Origin: Vicia villosa | Lineage: Eukaryota > Streptophyta > Magnoliopsida > Fabales > Fabaceae | Length of the DNA stretch: 64,000 bases | Direction: 5' to 3' | Assembly: GCF_029867415.1 (NCBI RefSeq) | Contig: NW_026705917.1 | Coordinates: forward strand, 251,001 to 315,000 | Shown: positions 55,762 to 64,000 of the stretch, in pieces | How positions within the stretch are numbered: the stretch's first letter is position 1 | Layout: each line of letters opens with the position of its first letter | Translations under genes and position numbers: made by a program | The notes under the pieces: model-generated | Told to the model about the DNA's origin: nothing | What the model saw: the letters and a program-made list of their open reading frames with translations, nothing else | The model's database searches: none

Positions 55762-58700
55762 CACAAGTGCAGAAAAGACTTTTTACATCGGGCGAAAAAC
55801 ACATTTTACATCGGGTCTAGGTCCGATGTAAAGTCAAGTGATGTAGTAAATCAAATACATTTTACATCGGGTTGCAGTCCGATGTGAAAAATACACCTAC
55901 CACATCGGTTGACTGTTACGTCTGATGTGAAATATGGTATTAATTATATTTTTTCTAAAATAATTGCAATATTTAACATCTGTTTCTTTATTAGCACGAT
56001 GTAAATATAGATTTTTACATCGGTTGTTACATTGGCCCGATGTAAAATATAAGTTTTTACATCGGTTTTTACATTGGCCAGATGTAATATGTTTGCTATC
56101 TTTCATTAAAAGTTCTGTAATTTTTTTTTGTACCTAATTTTTTTATATTTTTCCAACACCACACAAACCATATTTAAGTCGCTATTTTTCATATTTTTTT
56201 CAACATCATACAGACCACAATGGAATTGAAAAAAAATAAATAGATGATAGTTTTTAACTTAGACTTACTATCATTGATGTTCATTAACTTAGTCAACAAA
56301 CAAGATTCAGACGGCTTTTAACCATATAATAGATTAATCGATCCAGAAAATATCTACATCAACCTATGAATCAAAATAAATCAACACCAATATCATTATT
56401 AGTTCTTGCTCTATACTAGCATGGTCCTCATCTAAATTGTTTCAGTGACAGAAAATAATAAGCTAGTTTGTAATGGAAGTCATATATGATGGAGTCTACC
56501 AGACCATCATCTTCAAGAGCTTTTTCAGACAACCTGTCATTATGAACATATTTTAGTTTAAATCATAAGTAAATGCTTAACATACCCATAACAAAATAAT
56601 ATAAAAATAAAAGATCCGACTTGATCATGTCCAATGGAAGCTTGAGCTCTCTTACTAGTTCTACAACATGTATTCTCCTCTCATCTAACGTGCAATTTAA
56701 AACCAAATTCAACATTTATGAGCATAAGGTAAAAACTAATAAATTATACCCAATTCATTAAAATGTATAAATGTTGATTAACAGAAATAGACTTTAAATC
56801 ATTAAAACTAATGTATCACTTAGCTTTAGTGAACTAGCGTTATAATTTTTCTAAGCCTCACAAACTGAATCTAACTTGTTTGATAATAATCAATCATATC
56901 AAAATATCAACAAATATCATTGAGTTAATGTTGATTCCAGCATGTTCAAGTGGCAGATCAAACAGTTCTGATAAAAATGAAATTCTACAGCATCAAATTC
57001 AAATGGATTTTAATTTAACCCATATGTGTCCTTTAATAAGATAAGTAAGAGTTACTTTCTCTAGTGTACAAGAGTGAATATTTAATTTTTAACATAACAT
57101 CTATCACTCCCAACATTATTTAATTTTTAACCTAGGACACTACTAGTGTTATTTGAATTCTACACACTACTAATCAAATAACACAAAATCCTAATTCATA
57201 CTTCATACATTACCAAGCCCACATAAAAGAGTTTAAAAATCAATTTGAAATCATATTCAAAATCATTTTGCATACAATTAAAACCAACTTTTAATCTCCT
57301 ATTATTTGAGTTACAACCTTTCCAATGCCACAATCTATTTTCTATGTGAAATGAAGATGGTTATATGAATTACCAATCTGAGGAAAATTAAGAATAAGTA
57401 ATTTGACAATCACAGAAGCTATGGTTTATAGTATTGGGAACATTCTTTTCAAACATGATTTCTACAATTTCAAATAATTGGACATGGCATGGTGCTTGAC
57501 ATGTGAACATGATCTTGCATTAGTTTAATTTCAATGAAAAAACATGAACACCTCTCTGCTAGGAAGAACTGTTATTAGATTCCAACCATAACACTTAAAT
57601 TAAAATCAAGGTTGGATCCTAATAGAGCAAACAATACTTCTAAACAGAACATACATTTTCTAAATTAGAAATTAGAAATCAATAAAATGCTGAAATTTCA
57701 AATCACAGCAGAAACCTTCTAAACAGAACATACATTTTTTAAACATACCTGCAATTTAAATTCAACTAGGATGGCGATATAAGATCGGTTACCCCTCTAA
57801 AAAATGCACTTGAAAAGGAAAATACCTACATTATATCCATGATCAAAACAGTAGAAAAGACAAAGAGAACAAGAAAAAAAATGGTAACTCAGTAAAGTTC
57901 AAAACCCTAATATTATGTTCTTTAAAACATAGAGAGGGTGACTATAGATAATGTTTATTCAGGAAAAAAAGCTTCCATCAGTTCCCAACTCATCAATCTT
58001 TGTAAACCTATATTTAAGGTAACTGTTGAGAAATGTGAAATTATACATATATATTCTTAAAAAAAACAAGTACGAAATTATCTGAAGGAAATATTCAGGA
58101 AACAATAAAATATAAATAAAAAAGTAAAATTGGAAAACATTTAGATATTATCTTGTCATGAAATCTATGAATCTGTTAAAAATTTCTTTCTCCAAGTCAA
58201 AAATTGACTTATCTTCCATGGTTTCTATTCTACATTTATATGAAAAAAATAGTATTATCAAAAAAACAGTATTATCATTCTTCTTTTTTCTTATTCTGTT
58301 ACTGATTTGGTTCTATCTAATTTCAAAAACCCTAAATTAACAAAAACCATAAAGTCAAGATATCTTACCTTAGTGGCTTTGATGTTGAAGAGAAATCTTG
58401 TAAATCGACTCTAGTGCGGGAACCAATCGCGACGTAGAACATGAAATCGCAATTGAGAGAAGGAGAGAGTACGGTGCAGTTTGGCGAGATAATAGTATCA
58501 CGTGAGAAGGAAAGAAAGAGACGAAGGCTGGTGGTGGTTTCCGCCGCCAGTGATGGTAGATTTCACGTCGTCGGAAAGGGACAGAGAGGGTCGCAGCTAG
58601 GCATGGAGATCCCGGAAGGGTTCGCAGCGGTGTCTGTGCCGGCAGGTGAAATCGACGACGAGGGTGGCCAGCGTAGCGTTTGGCAGTGGCAGGTCCGTCG

Positions 58701-59190
58701 TCAGGACTGTGGTCTGAAACAGAATCGGACGCGGTTCAATGAGGGACAACGTTTGTTTGGAACTGAGCGGCGCAGTGTTTGTTTGTAACTGAGCGGCGCA
58801 ACGTTTATTCTGCTGTTTGGAAACATCATGTGAAAAAATTATTTAGGGTTTTCGTTTAAAAGGGGGAAGGAATTCCCATCGGTTGAGTAAATGGCCCGAT
58901 TGAAAGGTCAGATATAACAAAACTTCTCCTATTTACCAAATTGCCACCGTGTTTTATTTTTTCACTTTTTACATCGGGGCAAATCTAAGCCCAATATGAA
59001 ATCCTTTATAACAAAATTTCATTTTATTTATCAAACTGTCACCGTGTTATATTTTTTCTTATATCAAATATTTTTTACATCATTGGAAATAAATGTCTGA
59101 TGTAAAATTCTTTGACAAATATTTTTCACATCATATATCTTAACACCTGATGTAAAATGCTTTAACCAAATGTCTTATTTTTAGTAGTGT
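55762..59190. mobile_element. CACTA (En/Spm-type) DNA transposon, no transposase seen
   Basis: 3429 bp flanked by a TAT duplication (55759-55761 and 59191-59193). The right end on the minus strand begins CACTACTAAAAATAAGAC; the left end begins CACAAGTGCAGAAAAGAC, matching 12 of 18 positions. Both subterminal regions (to about 56100 and from about 58870) carry inverted units TTTTACATCGG ... CCGATGTAAAA, typical of CACTA binding arrays. No transposase frame was found, so it is probably non-autonomous. Confidence 0.82.
56455..58800 (-). other. Exon-like fragments and GC-rich block inside the CACTA element
   Basis: Minus-strand open segments with AG acceptor-like borders occur near 56455-56560 (LSEKALEDDGLVDSIIYDF) and 56610-56710 (VELVRELKLPLDMIKSDLL). 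A GC-rich block at 58441-58800 looks like a first exon or leader. They could be captured host gene pieces. I do not recognise the source gene, and the long AT-rich intervals would be introns. Confidence 0.35.
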
Positions 59191-60159
59191 ATTTTGTAGA
59201 TATAATAGATGCTGCAAAGAGATGCTGGAAGCTAGATGATGCAGAGAGATGTTGGAAGATGTAAAGAGCACCATTAGGTGATTTTGGTGTAGCACTTAAG
59301 GATTATGATAGGATAAGATCAATTTCAGCTTAGTGATACTATGAACTACTTTGATCCTTTTTATATAATACTTCATAGAGTACTAAGATTGATGTTTTTT
59401 TTAATTTTGAGATTTTGCTGGTGAAGATTATAAGTGAAAGAAAAGAAATTAATGTTGTCTATTCACCACCATTTACTGTGGATTAATCTTGCAATTTTGT
59501 AGACAATACTTCAAATACATAAAATTCTCATCTTACAACCGCATGGCAATCATACACATTTCATGCCTCTTCATCAATATAATACACAAGAAATAAAATG
59601 TAATACTATACTTAGTTTTGCTCAAGGTTTTAGTTTCTCCGACTTTCAACTCTTTTTCTTTCTTTAACTTTTTCTCCATTTCACTTTTAATTTATTTTCC
59701 CTCACATCTTTTTTGTTTCAAATAAATATTATCTTCTTTGTTTTATACCATTTTTTAGCTAATATGTACTCTACATTTCCTTCTCAAAAGATAGAGGATG
59801 ATTTCCCCCTCTATTTACCGCATCACTAGTGACAAAACTTAAATATTATCTATAGACATCATCACCTCAAACAACTAGAACCTGAGTCATAAAACATGGT
59901 TAGCAAGGTTCACTCCATATATTAAATTCCAACTTTCAAAAATCAAAACAATCATTTACTCTCATGCTAAAGTATATAATTTTATATAAAATATATTTAT
60001 TTACTTATATAACTATTTTGATCGTAGGGACATTGAAACTTTGGAAAGCACCAAAAGACTTGGTAAAATTCACAAGAAAAAAATTGATTGGACCCATGCT
60101 AATTCATAATTCACCCAAGAGTTTAGACTCATTCACACGCGCAGACACGTACTCTAACT
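59191..60159. other. Intergenic AT-rich stretch before the IRE-like gene
   Basis: About 970 bp between CACTA and the promoter with no gene, repeat or RNA I can support. Confidence 0.5.
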
Positions 60160-60402
60160 TATATAACAGTAATAATAATGAAATAAATATTGAATAACCA
60201 ACTTGTTTCGCGGGAAGCTCGTCCCTTCCCAAACAGAAAATCAAATCCCGCTTTTCTGTCTCCATTTTCTTGCCTCCGCCACCCGAAAAACTCTCTCTCT
60301 ATCTCTTTCTTTCATTTTTTTCTCGATTCAAATCTTCTCTCTTCCTTCCACTCTCAATCACCCACACAATGCTATGAAGAATCCCAACCTCATCATCGAT
60401 CC
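60160..60402 (+). promoter_or_regulatory. Likely core promoter and 5' leader of the IRE-like gene
   Basis: TATATAA at 60160-60166 and a CT-rich stretch at 60286-60325, common in plant leaders. An upstream in-frame ATG at 60190 would add a non-conserved N-terminus. I chose 60403 because its [12 protein letters not shown] start is followed directly by the Pro/Ser-rich region usual for the family. Confidence 0.45.
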
Positions 60403-63400
60403 ATGTCGTCGAACCCTCCGCCGCCAGAAAATGATCCACCTCCCGCGACACCGTCTCCGGTATCCTCTAGAGGCAACAAACTTCAGAAAACCCCTCACAT
60501 TCTAAGCCGACGCACGGCGGCTTCATCCGTGGATGAAGTCGCCGATGAAGTCACGGATTTCGCCGAATTCGAAGACGAAGAGAATAAAATACTCGAAGAA
60601 GAATGCGTTGTTCCTCAACGTCATTTCGAACGCGGCGAATCATCGTCGTCTTCATCTTCTTCCTCCATTTTGCTCGCGTCTTCTCTAGGTCTCAATAGCA
60701 TCCGAACGCGATTATCGCCTCTTCGTCATTCTTCTTCCGCTGGTGCTCCCGCCTTCGCCATAAAAGAAGCTGCTATTCCGGTCAGTATCAACAATGTCGT
60801 CAAATCTAGATCCAAATCTTCACATCCGAGAGACCTAGGTATACACATTTCTCTAGCTATAGATTCTCTAATAATATGAATTATGAACCGAAACTTGATT
60901 TTATTGTTGAATTGAATCAATCTTGCATGCATATTTATTTTTTTTTTATTTTTTTAAATTAGTTTAATTTTGGAGTGAATTGGTTATGAATTTTTCAATG
61001 TTGTTCTTCGTTAGGGGAAAAAGTTCATTGGAATCAATCCAAATCGTTGAAAGCTCATCATTCACATCTTCTCCCTGTGCCGGAGGTGATATATTATATT
61101 TTTATATATAATTTTAGTTTAGTAATTTTGTGTGTTAAATAGTTGGATAAATGTAGGTAGATCAGGTTCATGGCGTGTTTTTTTTGTTCAGGCCAATCAT
61201 GCAGCTTTCGCGGAAATACAATCCCCACGTTTTCAGGAAATCCTTAGACTTACAAGTCGCAGGCATAAGAGAAACCCTGATATTAAAAGCTTTTCCCATG
61301 AACTCAACTCCAAAGGAGTTAGGCCTTATCCAACCTGGAAACATCGTGCCTCTTGGCACGTCGAGGTACTCTTTTAGTTTTAAATTTCTTTTAGTTTCAT
61401 TTTAGGTTTTAAATAACGGTTGCAGTGTCGTGTGGTATAGGTGTTGCGACACTGATTACGGTCTTCGCAGTGTAAATTAACCACAATTTAATCTTTATCT
61501 TAAAAACGGTGAATAACGGTATTGCTGTATCGGCACTTTCCATACCATTTTGTCGCAGCAACTTTCATGCTAACTGACCAATTTTTAAAACCATAAGCCC
61601 TATTTGGATTAACTATTCAATTAAATGCTTATAGCAGTGTTTCCTTATAAAACTAAAACTGTTTTCCCAAGTTATCTTGGAGAGTTTACAAAAATCAGCT
61701 TAAAACATCTTATAAACATGTCATAAACTCTACCAAACTGTCTCATAAGTGTTTATGCGAGGAGATATTCTCAAACAAGAAAATTCTTACAGACCATAAA
61801 TTTGTCAAACCCGCTTTTTTGGTTTTACATTAAAATGAAATGTTGCAGGAAGTCATGGTGGAGATTAGAACTAAGTTTGAAAAACTAAAGGAAGAAGTTG
61901 ATTCTGATTTGGGTGGTTTTGCTGGTGATTTGGTGGGTACTCTTGAAAAAATATCTGGATCTCCTTGTGAATGGAAAGAGGGGCTGGAAGATTTATTGGT
62001 TGTTGCTCGAGAATGTGCAACGATGACAGCTGCTGAGTTTTGGATCAAATGTGAAACTATTGTTCAAAAACTAGACGATAAACGCCAAGAAATACCAGTG
62101 GGGATCCTTAAACAAGCTCACACACGCCTGCTATTTATTCTCTCTAGGTGCACTCGTCTTGTGCAATTCCAGAAGGAAAGTGATCAAAAAGAACAAGATC
62201 ATGTTCTTAGTCTTCACCAACTCAGTGATCTTGGAGTATATTCAGAGCAAATTTTGAAGGCTGCAGAGAATTGCAGCGTCCCACCTAGTGGACATGAGAT
62301 GGCTGAGAAGCAGTTACCAAAGTCACATGGAAAAGAACAAGACAAATTGGTAACAAAACAAAATCAAGCTGACGAACATGCAAGTGCTGCGACTGACAGC
62401 GTGGAAGTTACTACAGCTAAAAGTGTTGAGTCAACTGCCAGTAGCTATAAAATGGCTTCTTGGAGAAAGCTTCCATCAGCTGCTGAGAAAAAACGCGTAT
62501 GTTCAGATGCAGCAGTGAAAGATGAACACGCCGAAACCTTGGATACTTCATCATGTCAACCTGAACATTCACAAACGTCATCTAGAACGCGAAAGGACTC
62601 TTGGGGATTCTGGGGAGATCAGCAAAATCTACCATATGATTATTCAATGATCATCTGCAGGATTTGTGAGGTTGAAATACCAATTGTAAGTGTGGAGGAG
62701 CACTCTCGAATATGCACAATTGCTGATAAATGTGATTTGAAAGGCTTAACTGTAAATGAACGGCTGGAGAGAGTTTCAGAAACTATTGAAAGGTTACTTG
62801 AATCTTGGACACCAAAAAGCACACCTAAAAGCACTGATACTCATGGAGAAAGCTTTGAGTTTGCAAGAGTGTCAACATCGAGTTTACATGACGAGTTCAA
62901 TGAGTTGTCTCTAGAAAGAAATAACTTGTCTAGTAGATGCTCTGAAGACATGGTTGACCCTGCTCCTGAACCTGATATTAGTTTTGTTGCAGATGATCTA
63001 AACCTTTCACCTGAAATAACATGTGATACTCAAATATGCTCAAAACCTGATCATAGCGCCAAGGTATCTTCACCTGGAAGCTTGACACCGCGATCACCGT
63101 TGATTACACCAAGAACAAGTCAGATAGAAATGTTACTAGGCGGAAGAAGGCATATATCAGAACTTGAGAGTTATGACCAGGTATACACTACCTTCTATTT
63201 ATCCTTCATTATAAATGACTACATGCAGAAAAATATTACACTAAATGTAAGTATATTATCAAATTGTATACAGTATCACCCATGATATTCATCTGTCATT
63301 GTTTTCAGATTAATTTTTCTGAATATGAGAAATGCTATAGATACATTCTTTTGAATACACACTTGAATCCATTCTTTGTAATTGGTCTATTTTAAAAAAA

Positions 63401-64000
63401 ATCGTTAGTTTTCTCCTAAAATCACCACCTTTTTAAAAAAAAATGAATGCAGTGGGTTCATAGAATGAGTGCTAGCATTCCCTCCGGAATATTTTCATTG
63501 ATAATTAGAATGTCATATGACAGATAAACAAGCTAGTTGAAATTGCTCGTGCTGTAGCAAATGTGAACACCTGTGACTACAGTTCTTTGGAATATATGCT
63601 TGAACGTGTGGAAGACCTGAAATACGCAATTCAAGACAGAAAAGAAGATGCACTTATTGTGGAGACTTTTGGTCGACGAATAGAGAAACTTTTGCTGTGA
63701 GCATTTGTCAATTTTTCGTCTGGTTTCAGGACAACCATATATTTTGGTGATTTTTAAAGTATTTATATGATTTTTCCAGCATTTCTGTAGAACCACTATT
63801 TTCAGTATAAGCTGAAAAATGTGTCGTTCCTAATTTATTTTTCCCTTATGCTATCATAATAATGCTGAAAATCATACCTTGAAATATGCTACACCTTCAT
63901 AGGGAGAAATATGCTACCCTTTGTGGGCAAATAGAAGATGAAAAGGTAGACTCATCAAATAGCATGGCTGATGAAGAGAGTTCTGTAGAAGATGATACAG
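60403..64000 (+). CDS. IRE: IRE-type AGC serine/threonine kinase gene, N-terminal part
   Basis: Exons 60403-60838, 61015-61085, 61192-61365, 61849-63180, 63524-63696 and 63903 to beyond the window. All visible introns are GT-AG and the frame joins, giving about 761 residues. Features are a Ser/Pro-rich N-terminus with a Ser run, the family-typical [15 protein letters not shown] and [14 protein letters not shown] blocks, and a helical domain ([20 protein letters not shown]). A Cys/His finger CRICEVEIP...HSRIC lies at residues 497-517, and [14 protein letters not shown] with FGRRIEKLL follows. The AGC kinase domain itself is outside. In Arabidopsis the IRE family acts in root-hair tip growth and development. 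Which paralogue (IRE, IREH1, IRE3 or IRE4) is unsure. Confidence 0.85.
61580..61800. mobile_element. Possible decayed MITE in intron 3 of the IRE-like gene
   Basis: The words CCTATTTGGATTAACT, CTTATAGCAGTG, ATCAGCTTAAAACATC and CATAAGTGTTTATG resemble a legume MITE group recalled to contain AGCTTATGAAAACAGC-like sequence. Ends and duplication were not found. Confidence 0.3.

Noticed and set aside
60190..60402. ATG at 60190 as start of the IRE-like protein
   Set aside because: The added 71 residues are unlike the family and include the CT-rich leader; the ATG at 60403 gives the expected Pro/Ser-rich start.

Overview
This is plant nuclear DNA: AT-rich, intron-bearing and packed with LTR retrotransposons. 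The Ogre/Tat-type LTR ends (a CCCCAAAATTTGCC start in element orientation and a tRNA-Arg-like primer site), Sirevirus/Maximus copia elements and a Tekay chromovirus suggest a large-genome legume, most likely tribe Fabeae (pea, vetch or faba bean relatives). That identification is inferred from recalled repeat families, not from a search.

Bases 1-51357 are one four-level nest of retroelements, and every complete insertion in it has a matching 5-bp target duplication. The outermost layer is a decayed Tork-like Ty1/copia element (+), visible from 26676 to its 3' LTR end at 51357. Its gag is interrupted by an Ogre-like element (-) that runs off the left edge (1-195 and 26606-26675). Its reverse transcriptase is interrupted by a coding-less Ogre-like element (-) at 29935-50288 (duplication ATGAT). 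Into the left Ogre-like LTR went a Sirevirus (SIRE-1, +, 196-26600, AGAGT). SIRE-1 carries a Tekay-type Ty3/gypsy element (+, 7672-16131, AATGT) in its 3' non-coding region and a second Sirevirus (SIRE-2, -, 16762-25662, AGAAG) in its 3' LTR. Into an LTR of the coding-less Ogre-like element went a young copia element (called E5, +, 42661-50210, AATAT). E5 kept gag and an intact third ORF but lost nearly all of pol.

Bases 51358-60159 are intergenic: unassigned DNA with one possible exon, a 52/53-bp tandem repeat, a relic of a Tat/Athila-type gypsy element on the minus strand (about 53370-55050), a direct duplication, and a CACTA DNA transposon (55762-59190, TAT duplication) with inverted subterminal ACATCGG units and exon-like fragments. 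Bases 60160-64000 hold the only ordinary host gene: the promoter and first six exons of an IRE-type AGC protein kinase gene. Its kinase domain lies beyond the right edge.

The main discovery candidate is a spacing code. E5 carries arrays of the palindrome AGGTCGACCT in both LTRs, just upstream of a TATA-like box, and again upstream of its third ORF. Sites come as pairs 21 bp apart, and pairs are separated by about 40 or 51 bp, all close to whole helical turns. The unrelated Tekay LTRs carry a different palindrome (TACGCGTA) with nearly the same phasing. This looks like docking for a cooperative DNA-binding protein. The third-ORF product of E5 is one speculative candidate.
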